Positions 8,785 through 15,899 of a stretch of DNA of 17,878 nucleotides are shown here, one piece after another. Numbering within the stretch: position 1 is the first letter of the stretch; every line of letters starts with the position of its first letter. Below the pieces are notes generated by a model. The model saw only the letters and a list, made by a program, of their open reading frames with translations, made no database searches and was not told the DNA's origin. The DNA comes from an uncultured Luteimonas sp. (GTDB lineage: Bacteria; Pseudomonadota; Gammaproteobacteria; Xanthomonadales; Xanthomonadaceae). The stretch is from assembly GCA_934541015.1 (NCBI GenBank), contig CAKTDC010000040.1:1-17878 (forward strand), written 5' to 3'. The position numbers and the translations under genes were made by a program.

Positions 8785-9693
8785 TCAGTCGTTCTGAGCC
8801 ACCGCGACCCGGTTGCGGCCGGAATCCTTGGCCCGGTACAGCGCGGCGTCGGCTGCGGCCATCAGCGTCTGCCAGGTCTGCCGCGAAGGCGACAGTGCCG
8901 CCACGCCGATGCTGACGGTGATCCGCTGCGGCTCGCCACCCGGCGCGAAGGTGGTGTCGGCCACCGCCTTGCGCAGGCGCTCGGCGAACACCGCTCCGGT
9001 GGCGGCATCGCATTCGGGCAGCAGCACCGAGAACTCCTCGCCGCCGATGCGCGCGGCGATGTCCTCCCCTCGCACGTGATCGCGGACCACGGCGGCGATC
9101 TGGCGCAGCACCTCGTCGCCGCTGATGTGTCCGAAGCGGTCGTTCACCGGCTTGAACAGGTCGACGTCGATGATGCACAGCGACAGCGCGCGCTCGTGGC
9201 GCAGCGCACGGCTGATCTCCTTCTCCGCCAGATCGATGAAGTGGCGGCGGTTGTACAGCTCGGTCAGGGTGTCGTGCGTGGCGAGCTGGTAGATCTCCTC
9301 GTGGTAGCGCGCCTCGACGCTGGTCTGGCTGATGAACTTGAGGATGCTCTCGCCCACCACCACGTGATCGCCGTCGACCAGGACCGACTGCTGGATCGGC
9401 GCTTCGTTCACGCGGGTGCGGTTGGTCGCCTCCAGGTCGCGGATGCGGTAGGCGCCGGCCTCGCGCCAGATCCGGCAGTGCTCGCGCGACACGCTGCGGT
9501 GCGCGATCACCAGGTCGGCCTCGTCCGAGCGCCCGATCATCACCGGATCCTCGCCGATGTCGACCCGTCGCCCCAGGCCTTCGCCGTGGATCACCACCAC
9601 GCAGGCCGAGCGCGGACTCGGGTCGTGCGGCCCGCTGCTGAGCATGGTGCGCTGGGTGATCTCGCTGGAGTCGTTCACTTCGGACAGCTGCAT
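8785..9693 (-). CDS. FHA-GGDEF diguanylate cyclase
   Basis: A 302-residue soluble protein with two domains. Residues about 32-120 are an FHA domain, a phosphothreonine-peptide reader: MIGRSDEADLVI (52-63), the conserved Ser69-Arg-Glu-His72, and NRTRVN (91-96). Residues about 135-300 are a GGDEF diguanylate cyclase: HDTLTELYNRRHF, the metal-binding IIDVDLFKPVND and the active-site GGEEF (217-221). The inhibitory I-site RGED (208-211) sits exactly five residues before GGEEF, so product feedback is expected. It should make c-di-GMP from GTP in the cytoplasm, controlled through the FHA domain; this is family knowledge plus intact motifs. The Met at 9693 was chosen because the longer frame runs into the neighbouring promoter and is not protein-like. 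TACACT (minus strand, 9711-9716) is a candidate -10. It is divergent from a Ser/Thr kinase, its likely functional partner. Confidence 0.93.
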   Translation of the reverse strand: MQLSEVNDSSEITQRTMLSSGPHDPSPRSACVVVIHGEGLGRRVDIGEDPVMIGRSDEADLVIAHRSVSREHCRIWREAGAYRIRDLEATNRTRVNEAPIQQSVLVDGDHVVVGESILKFISQTSVEARYHEEIYQLATHDTLTELYNRRHFIDLAEKEISRALRHERALSLCIIDVDLFKPVNDRFGHISGDEVLRQIAAVVRDHVRGEDIAARIGGEEFSVLLPECDAATGAVFAERLRKAVADTTFAPGGEPQRITVSIGVAALSPSRQTWQTLMAAADAALYRAKDSGRNRVAVAQND

Positions 9694-9781
9694 GACGAGG
9701 GCGAAGGCGGAGTGTAAGCCAGCTGCGTGGCAGCGGTTGATTCCGATACCATGCAGGCCAGGGAGGGGGCCGGGGGCAGTG
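9694..9781. promoter_or_regulatory. Divergent GGDEF/kinase control region
   Basis: This 88-bp spacer separates the cyclase and kinase start codons. On the minus strand TACACT (9711-9716) is a fair -10 for the cyclase. On the plus strand TACCAT (9747-9752) is a possible -10 for the kinase. Neither has a convincing -35. GGGAGGGGG (9761-9769) and GGGGG (9772-9776) are the only candidates for a kinase ribosome-binding site. The short shared spacer makes joint regulation of the two genes plausible. Confidence 0.35.
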
Positions 9782-12505
9782 ATGGGCACGAACGGGCAGG
9801 GCGATCCGGACCGCACCGAGCTGCTGGCGACGCGTACGCCGTCGGGTGTCGCCGGGACCGATGACGTGCTGCCGCCGAACACGCCGCTTGGCCGCTACCG
9901 GGTGCAGGCGCTGCTCGGGCGCGGCGGCATGGGCGAGGTCTATCGCGCCGAGCAGGTCGAGCCGGTGCGTCGCACGGTGGCCCTGAAGCTGCTGCGCGGC
10001 CGGATGCTTGACGCCCGTCACAAGGCCTATTTCGAAGTCGAGCGGCAGGTGCTGGCGCAGATGCGGCATCCGGCGATCGCGCAGATCCATGACGCCGACA
10101 CCACGCCCGACGGCCAGCCGTTCTTCGCGATGGAGTTCATCGACGGGCAGCCGATCACCGGTTACTGCCAGTCGCGGGCGCTGCCGCTGGCGCGCCGGAT
10201 CGAGCTGTTCATCGAGGTCTGCGAGGGCGTGCAGCACGCCCACCAGAAGGGCGTGATCCACCGCGACCTCAAGCCGGGCAACCTGCTGGTCGAGGAGGTC
10301 GACGGCCGCGCGCATCCGAAGATCATCGATTTCGGCATCGCCACCGCCAGCTCGCTCGGCGGTGGGCGCGAGATCGCCGGCACGCCCGACTACATGAGCC
10401 CCGAGCAGGCCGACGGCGACCAGGCGCTGATGGACACCCGCAGCGACGTGTATTCGCTCGGCGTGGTGCTGTGCGAGCTGCTGACCGGGCAGCGGCCGGC
10501 GGCCGCCGGCGAGACCGTCACCGACCACAGCCGGACCTTCCGCCTGCCCTCCGAGCAGCTGGCGACCCTGCCGCCCGGCGTCGCCGACCGGGTCGCGCGC
10601 GGCCTCGGCCAGCCTCTTCCGGCGGTCGCGCGCGTGCTGCGCAGCGAGCTCGACTGGATCGTGCTCAAGGCGATGCGCCACGACCGCGCCGAGCGCTATC
10701 CCTCCGCCTCGGCGCTGGCCGAGGACCTGCGGCGGTTCCTCGACGGACGCGCGGTGCAGGCGGTGCCGGCCTCGCGGCTGTATGCGCTGCGCAAATTCGC
10801 GGCGCGTCGGCGCGGTGCACTGGCGGCAGCGGCGGTGGCGGTGGCGGCGCTGGTGGGCGGCCTGGCGATGTCGCTGCATGGCCTGCAGCAGGCGCGTGCG
10901 CAGCGGGCGATCGCCGAGCAGCGCAGCGCCGAGCTGGAGAAGGTGGCCGCGTTCCAGCAGTCGATGCTCGAGAACATCGATCTGCGCGGCATGGGCCTGG
11001 GGCTTGCCGACGGACTGCGCGGACAGCTGCAGCGCACCGATCCGGCGCTGCTGGCGGATCTGGAAGCCGTGCTCGGCCGGGTCAGCACCACCGACCTGGC
11101 CCGCGCGGTGATCGAGCGCGACATCCTCGTGCGCGCCGAAGAGGCGATTGCGAGCGACTTTTCCGACCAGCCGGCGCTGGCCGCGGACCTGAGCGAGGCG
11201 ACCGGCCGCGTCTACCAGGCGCTGGGCCTCTACGACAGGGCCGCGACCATCCTCGGCGGGGTGGCGGAGGTTCGCGAGGGGCTGCTGGGCGAGCGCGATC
11301 CGGCAACGCTGCGCGCGCGGCTGGGCGAGGCCGAGGCGCTGCGCTCGCTGTCGCAGTACGACCAGGCGCTGGAGAAACTGGAAGCGGCGCAGGCCGACGC
11401 CGCCGACCTGCCCGGGGACGACGAGGTCCGCGTGGGCATCGGCACCGCCCTGTGCGAAACCCGCGGGCTCAAGGGCGACCTGCAGGCGGCGCGCGAATGC
11501 CGGCAGCGGTTGCTCGACCGGCTCACCGCCCTGCGCGGCGACGAGGACCCGATGGTCCTGCAGCTGATGATGAACCAGGCCCAGGGCATCGCCAGGATGG
11601 GCGACGTGCCGGAGGCGCGCGTGCTGATGGAGCACGTGGTCGAGGTCTTCGTGCGGCTGCGCGGCGAGGAGCATCGCAGCACCCAGACGGCGATGGCCTC
11701 GCTGGCGACCATGCATGCGCTGCTGTCGGACTTCGAGCCGGCGGTGGCGATGCAGCGCAAGGTGGTCGAGGGGCTGATCGCGCGCCTGGGCCGGGACCAT
11801 CCCAGCACCCTCGCCGCGCGCGGGAACCTGACCAACATGCTCAGCGACATGGGCCGCACCGAAGAGGCGCTGGCCGAAGGCGAGGTGCTGATGGCCGCGC
11901 GCATCCGCGTGTTCGGGCCCGAGCATCCGGAAACCCTGCGCGGTGCGCTGAACCAGGCGGCCTTCCACGGCCGCCTCGACGATTTCGACAAGGCGCTGCC
12001 GCTGGAGCGGCAGGTGCTGGAGGCACGACGCCGGATCCTGGGGCCCGACCATCCCGACACCCTGTTCATGCAGCTCAACCACGGGCTGACCCTGCAGCGG
12101 GCCGGCAGGTCGGGCGAGGCGCTGGAGATCCTGGGCGACGCCCTGCCGCGCGCGCAGGCGGTGCTGGGCGAGAAGCACCGGCAGTACCAGGCGGGGCTGC
12201 TGATGTCGGGCGAGGCGATGCTGCGGACCGGCCGCGTCGACGCCGGCATCGACGCGATGCGGCGGGCGCTGGCGCTGCGCAAGGCGCACCTGCCCGCGGA
12301 TGCGCCGGAGATCCCGGCGACCGCCTGGAGCCTGGTGCAGGCGCTGCACCAGGCCGGGCGCGATGCCGAAGCCGCGCAGTTGCGCAGGCAGGAGCTCGAT
12401 CCGCTGCTCGCGGCCGATCCCGACACGCTCGGCGCGACCTTGCGCAAGCGTCGCGACAGCATCGAGCGCGAGATGCGCGAGGAGGGGATGCCGCGGAGCC
12501 TGTGA
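9782..12505 (+). CDS. Transmembrane Ser/Thr protein kinase with C-terminal TPR array
   Basis: A 907-residue protein. Residues about 39-320 are a Hanks-type kinase domain with all key residues: Gly-loop GRGGMG (46-51), Lys69 in VALKLL, catalytic HRDLKPGN (160-167), DFG (183-185) and the activation segment end GTPDYMSPEQ (200-209). A basic stretch (RKFAARRRG) precedes one transmembrane helix at about 345-365, so the kinase should be cytoplasmic and the rest periplasmic by the positive-inside rule. Residues about 390-880 are helical TPRs of the TPR_10/TPR_12 kind, with LG-x-D/E-HP-x-TL junctions repeating every 42 residues. Ligand and substrates are unknown. The ATG at 9782 was preferred; the frame is open further upstream, but only across the promoter and the opposite gene. 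It is divergent from the FHA-GGDEF gene, and its stop lies 6 bp from that of the convergent transporter gene, with no room for a terminator. Confidence 0.93.
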   Translation: MGTNGQGDPDRTELLATRTPSGVAGTDDVLPPNTPLGRYRVQALLGRGGMGEVYRAEQVEPVRRTVALKLLRGRMLDARHKAYFEVERQVLAQMRHPAIAQIHDADTTPDGQPFFAMEFIDGQPITGYCQSRALPLARRIELFIEVCEGVQHAHQKGVIHRDLKPGNLLVEEVDGRAHPKIIDFGIATASSLGGGREIAGTPDYMSPEQADGDQALMDTRSDVYSLGVVLCELLTGQRPAAAGETVTDHSRTFRLPSEQLATLPPGVADRVARGLGQPLPAVARVLRSELDWIVLKAMRHDRAERYPSASALAEDLRRFLDGRAVQAVPASRLYALRKFAARRRGALAAAAVAVAALVGGLAMSLHGLQQARAQRAIAEQRSAELEKVAAFQQSMLENIDLRGMGLGLADGLRGQLQRTDPALLADLEAVLGRVSTTDLARAVIERDILVRAEEAIASDFSDQPALAADLSEATGRVYQALGLYDRAATILGGVAEVREGLLGERDPATLRARLGEAEALRSLSQYDQALEKLEAAQADAADLPGDDEVRVGIGTALCETRGLKGDLQAARECRQRLLDRLTALRGDEDPMVLQLMMNQAQGIARMGDVPEARVLMEHVVEVFVRLRGEEHRSTQTAMASLATMHALLSDFEPAVAMQRKVVEGLIARLGRDHPSTLAARGNLTNMLSDMGRTEEALAEGEVLMAARIRVFGPEHPETLRGALNQAAFHGRLDDFDKALPLERQVLEARRRILGPDHPDTLFMQLNHGLTLQRAGRSGEALEILGDALPRAQAVLGEKHRQYQAGLLMSGEAMLRTGRVDAGIDAMRRALALRKAHLPADAPEIPATAWSLVQALHQAGRDAEAAQLRRQELDPLLAADPDTLGATLRKRRDSIEREMREEGMPRSL

Positions 12506-12511
12506 CCGCGG

Positions 12512-13417
12512 CTATTCGCCGGGCTTGGCCGCGGATACCGGCGCGCTGCTCGCGTGGCGCCGCGCCAGCAGCGCTTCGCGGTGGGCGATGTAGGCGTTGG
12601 CGGTGAGGATGATGCCGGCGCCGATCACCGTCCAGCGGTCCACGCCCTGCCCGAACAGCAGCCAGGCCAGCAGCGCCACCACCGGCAGCTGCATGAAGCT
12701 GATCGGCGTGAGCGCCGAAACCTCGCCGATCTTCAGCGCCCGCGTCCACAGCATGTGCCCGCCGGTGCCGAGCAGGCCGGTCAGCACCACCCACAGCCAG
12801 GTGATGCCCTGCGGCCATTCCCAGACCGCGAGCGCCGGCAGCAGCGACATCGGCACCCAGAACAGCGTGGTCCAGATCACGATGCGGTCGGCCGGCTCGG
12901 TGTAGGACAGCTCCTTGATCTGGATCGCGACCAGGGCGCTGAGCATCGCCGCCGCCACCGCCACCAGCAGCCCGGGGCTGAATTCGCCCGACCACGGCCG
13001 CAGGATCACCAGCACCCCGAGGAAGCCGATTCCCACCGCGCTCCAGCGCCGCGCGCGCACCGTCTCGCGCAGCAGCAGCACCGCGGCGATGGTCACGAAC
13101 ACCGGCGTGGAATACGACAGCGCCACCGCCTGCGCCAGCGGCAGGTTGCCGATCGCCCAGAAGCCGCAGAACATCGAGATGACGCCGATCAGGCAGCGCA
13201 CGAAATAGCGCGGCAGCTGCTGCGTCTTCAGGAAGCCGAGCCCGCGGCCGCGGCGCAGCAGCAGCGGCAGCGCCGCCAGCATGCCGAAGAAGTTGCGGAA
13301 GAACGCGACCTCGAAGGTGTGCAGCGTCTCGGACGCGAAGCGGATCGCGATCACCATCAGCGCGAACAGGATGGTGCTGCCCAGCATCAGCAGCGCGGCG
13401 CGGGTGTGCTGGCTCAT
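12512..13417 (-). CDS. EamA/DMT-family transporter
   Basis: A 301-residue inner-membrane protein of the drug/metabolite transporter superfamily, with about ten hydrophobic helices in two EamA halves (roughly 7-138 and 150-282). The N-terminal half contains the typical pattern FRNFFGMLAALPLLL, GFWAIGNLPLAQAVALSYSTPVFVTIAAVLLLRE and IGFLGVLVILRP. The second repeat contains GTGGHMLWTRALKIGEVSALTPISFMQLPVVALLAWLLFGQ in the equivalent place. The substrate cannot be told from sequence; relatives export amino acids, purines or other small metabolites. It starts 42 bp after the murB stop on the same strand and is probably the last gene of the pyrD-murB operon. No ribosome-binding site is visible at its start. 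The C-terminal tail is hydrophilic. Confidence 0.9.
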   Translation of the reverse strand: MSQHTRAALLMLGSTILFALMVIAIRFASETLHTFEVAFFRNFFGMLAALPLLLRRGRGLGFLKTQQLPRYFVRCLIGVISMFCGFWAIGNLPLAQAVALSYSTPVFVTIAAVLLLRETVRARRWSAVGIGFLGVLVILRPWSGEFSPGLLVAVAAAMLSALVAIQIKELSYTEPADRIVIWTTLFWVPMSLLPALAVWEWPQGITWLWVVLTGLLGTGGHMLWTRALKIGEVSALTPISFMQLPVVALLAWLLFGQGVDRWTVIGAGIILTANAYIAHREALLARRHASSAPVSAAKPGE

Positions 13418-13459
13418 CGGGCGATCACGGTGGCGGGCGGAAGGGGCGCGAGCATGCTC

Positions 13460-14497
13460 TCACCACTCCGCGCCGACGATCCGCGGCTCCGGCTCCAGCG
13501 GCACGCCGAAGCGCTGCTCGACCGAGGCCGAGATCCGCCGTGCCAGGTCCAGCAGCTGCCGGCCGCTGGCCTGGCCGTGGTTGACCAGCACCAGCGCATG
13601 CCGGCCGGAGACGCCGGCGTCGCCGTCGCGGTGGCCCTTCCAGCCGCAGGCCTCGATCAGCCAGGCCGCGGACAGCTTGCGCAGCTCGCCGCCCGGCGCG
13701 GGGAAGACGGGCAGCGCCGGATGTTCCGCCGACAGCCTCGCGGCCAGCGCCTGCGCCACCAGCGGATTCTTGAAGAAGCTGCCGGCGTTGCCGATCGCGG
13801 CCGGATCGGGAAGCTTGCGCCGGCGCAGGCCGATCACCGCCTCGGCCAGCTGCCGCGGCGTCGGGGCGTCGATGCCCATGCCGGCCAGCTCCTCGCCGAT
13901 GCCGGCATAGCCGCAGCGCGGTGCGGGATCGGTGCGCAGCGTGAATTCCACCGCGGTCACGATCCAGCGGTCGGGGGCGCGCTTGAAGCGGCTGTCGCGG
14001 TAGGCGAAGGCGCATTCCGCGCCGTCGAAGCGGTGCCACTGCCCGGTGGCCGGTTCGAACGCCTCGACCGCCGAGATGAACTCGCCGGCCTCGACCCCGT
14101 AGGCGCCGATGTTCTGGATCGGTGCCGCGCCCACCGTGCCCGGGATCAGCGCCAGGTTCTCCAGCCCGAAGCAGTCCTGGTCGAGCGTCCACATCACCAG
14201 GTCGTGCCAGCCGGCGCCGGCCGCCGCGCGCACCGTGGCGCGGCCGTCCCCGCGGGAGAGCACCGCCATGCGCCGGTCGCGGATCGCCAGCAGCGGGCCG
14301 GGCGGATCGCCGGCGAACAGCAGGTTGCTGCCGCCGCCGAGCACCATCGGCGGCAGCGGCACCGGAACGCGTTCCAGCGCCTCGGGCAGCAGCGCCGCGT
14401 TGTCGATTTCGACCAGCCAGGGCGCGCGCGCCGGCACGCCGAAGGTGTTGCGTGCGCCGAGCGCCGCGTCCTGCAGCACACGGATGGGCGGATTCAT
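13460..14497 (-). CDS. murB: UDP-N-acetylenolpyruvoylglucosamine reductase (MurB)
   Basis: A 345-residue type I MurB, matching the 342 residues of E. coli. It is the NADPH- and FAD-dependent enzyme that reduces UDP-GlcNAc-enolpyruvate to UDP-MurNAc in peptidoglycan precursor synthesis. FAD-binding signatures are VLGGGSNLLF (52-61) and GLENLALIPGTVGAAPIQNIGAYG (111-134). The catalytic residues are present: Arg167 in AYRDSRF, the proton donor Ser240 in GNAGSFFKNP, and the Glu of LEPEPRIVG (335 or 337). The start at 14497 is 7 bp after the pyrD stop on the same strand, pointing to coupled expression; no strong ribosome-binding site is visible. It stands apart from the mra/mur cell-wall cluster, as in many gammaproteobacteria. 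Confidence 0.97.
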   Translation of the reverse strand: MNPPIRVLQDAALGARNTFGVPARAPWLVEIDNAALLPEALERVPVPLPPMVLGGGSNLLFAGDPPGPLLAIRDRRMAVLSRGDGRATVRAAAGAGWHDLVMWTLDQDCFGLENLALIPGTVGAAPIQNIGAYGVEAGEFISAVEAFEPATGQWHRFDGAECAFAYRDSRFKRAPDRWIVTAVEFTLRTDPAPRCGYAGIGEELAGMGIDAPTPRQLAEAVIGLRRRKLPDPAAIGNAGSFFKNPLVAQALAARLSAEHPALPVFPAPGGELRKLSAAWLIEACGWKGHRDGDAGVSGRHALVLVNHGQASGRQLLDLARRISASVEQRFGVPLEPEPRIVGAEW

Positions 14498-14504
14498 GCG
14501 GTGC

Positions 14505-15563
14505 TCACGGAATCTGCAGGCTGCCGCGGCTGGGGGCTTCCTTGCGCCTGCGGATCGACTCCACGCATTCCCCGATCAGCTCCGGGCCGCGGTAGATCAG
14601 GGCCGTGTAGCACTGCACCAGCGCCGCGCCGGCGACCATCTTCTTGACCGCATCGGCGCCGGAGAGGATGCCGCCGACGCCGATCATCGGGATCGAATCG
14701 GGCAGGCGCGTGCGCAGCATGCGCAGCACGGTGGTGGACTTGCCCATCAGCGGCTGCCCGGAGAGCCCGCCGGTCTCGCGCGCCAGCCGGTGCGCCTGCA
14801 CGTCGATCCGCGAGACGGTGGTGTTGGTCGCGATCACGCCGTCGACCTGCAGGTCCGACAGCACCCGGGCGGCGGCGTCGATGTCGTCGTCGGACAGGTC
14901 CGGGGCGATCTTGACCAGCATCGGCACGCGCTTGCCGTGCTGCCCGGCCAGGCGCTCCTGCGCCTCGCGCAGGCTGCCCACCAGCCGCCGCAGCGCCTGC
15001 TCCTCCTGCAGCTCGCGCAGGCCGGCGGTATTGGGCGAGGAGATGTTGACCGTGATGTAGTCGGCCAGCGGGTACACCCGCTCCAGGCAGAACAGGTAGT
15101 CTGCCTCGGCCGACTCGTTGGGCGTGGACTTGTTCTTGCCGATGTTGATCCCGAGCGGGCCGCTGCGCCGGGTGGCGCGGCCGACGTTGGCCACCAGCGC
15201 GTCGACGCCGTCGTTGTTGAAGCCCAGGCGGTTGATCAGGGCGCGGTGCTGCGGCAGCCGGAACAGGCGCGGCTGTGGATTGCCGCCCTGCGGCTCGGGC
15301 GTCACCGTGCCGATCTCGACGAAACCGAAGCCGAGCGAGAACAGTGCGTCGATGTGCTCGCCGTTCTTGTCCAGGCCGGCGGCCAGGCCGACCGGATTGG
15401 GGAACCTCAGGCCGAAGGTGCTGACCGGAAAGGGCGTGGGCCTGCGGCCGAGCAGCAGCGGCGCCAGCCCGGTGCGGCGGACGATTTCCAGAGACGACAG
15501 CGCAAGGCCGTGCGCGCGCTCCGCCTCCAGGCTGAACAGGAAGGGGCGCGCCAGGCCGTACAT
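14505..15563 (-). CDS. pyrD: Quinone-dependent dihydroorotate dehydrogenase, class 2 (PyrD)
   Basis: A 352-residue FMN enzyme of pyrimidine synthesis that oxidises dihydroorotate to orotate and passes electrons to the quinone pool at the inner membrane. The N-terminal helical extension ([22 protein letters not shown]) is the membrane- and quinone-binding segment that marks class 2. Core motifs: [20 protein letters not shown] (50-69), [11 protein letters not shown] (82-92), NRLGFNNDG (111-119), the substrate and catalytic motif [11 protein letters not shown] (173-183, catalytic Ser176), [14 protein letters not shown] and [13 protein letters not shown]. All are intact. Its ATG directly abuts the stop of the upstream DUF4190-like gene (TGAATG), and murB follows 7 bp after its own stop, so the three genes appear translationally coupled. 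Confidence 0.98.
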   Translation of the reverse strand: MYGLARPFLFSLEAERAHGLALSSLEIVRRTGLAPLLLGRRPTPFPVSTFGLRFPNPVGLAAGLDKNGEHIDALFSLGFGFVEIGTVTPEPQGGNPQPRLFRLPQHRALINRLGFNNDGVDALVANVGRATRRSGPLGINIGKNKSTPNESAEADYLFCLERVYPLADYITVNISSPNTAGLRELQEEQALRRLVGSLREAQERLAGQHGKRVPMLVKIAPDLSDDDIDAAARVLSDLQVDGVIATNTTVSRIDVQAHRLARETGGLSGQPLMGKSTTVLRMLRTRLPDSIPMIGVGGILSGADAVKKMVAGAALVQCYTALIYRGPELIGECVESIRRRKEAPSRGSLQIP

Positions 15564-15842
15564 TCAGGCGTTGACGCCCAGCCAGACCAGGCCGCCGAAG
15601 AACAGCAGCACCACGACGATGCCGATCACCGACAGCGCCAGCATCGCGTAGCCCAGGATCAGTCCGGTCAGCGCCAGCCCGTCGCCCTCCAGCCGGTCGG
15701 GAGCCTTGCGGATCTCCGCGCGCGCCATGTGGCCGAGGATGATCGCGGCCAGGCTGCCCAGCCAGGGCACGAGGGTCCAGCCGAGGATGCCGGCGATCAG
15801 GCTGGTGATGGCGAGCGCGCTGGTCTGGCGGGGCTGGTTCAT
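15564..15842 (-). CDS. DUF4190-like small membrane protein
   Basis: A 92-residue protein with two strongly hydrophobic stretches, about 10-38 (AITSLIAGILGWTLVPWLGSLAAIILGH) and about 56-90 (LALTGLILGYAMLALSVIGIVVVLLFFGGLVW). Between them is the family-like HMARAEIRKAP segment. The pattern of ILG..L....AIILGH.A..EI....G..LA..GLILGY fits DUF4190 proteins. The function of this family is unknown, and it is expected in the inner membrane. The stop codon TGA is immediately followed by the pyrD ATG, so translation of the two is probably coupled; whether this has a role in placing PyrD at the membrane is only a guess. Upstream, the ALDH stop codon is 57 bp away. No ribosome-binding site is evident. 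Confidence 0.82.
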   Translation of the reverse strand: MNQPRQTSALAITSLIAGILGWTLVPWLGSLAAIILGHMARAEIRKAPDRLEGDGLALTGLILGYAMLALSVIGIVVVLLFFGGLVWLGVNA

Positions 15843-15899
15843 CCGGGGGTCTCGGGGAGATCGGGAAGGGAGGGGCGGGGGCTGCCGTGCCGGGAAGGC

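Noticed and set aside
8591..12349. 1252-codon open frame opposite the kinase gene
   Set aside because: It runs through the divergent promoter and the GGDEF gene in another frame; its composition is that of antisense GC-rich DNA. The kinase and cyclase motifs decide the true frames.
13450..13459. Palindrome GAGCATGCTC after the murB stop, also found at 4740-4749
   Set aside because: The second copy lies within the first codons of the metalloprotease gene (Met-Ser-Met-Leu). Finding one 10-base palindrome twice in about 18 kb is not surprising by chance.
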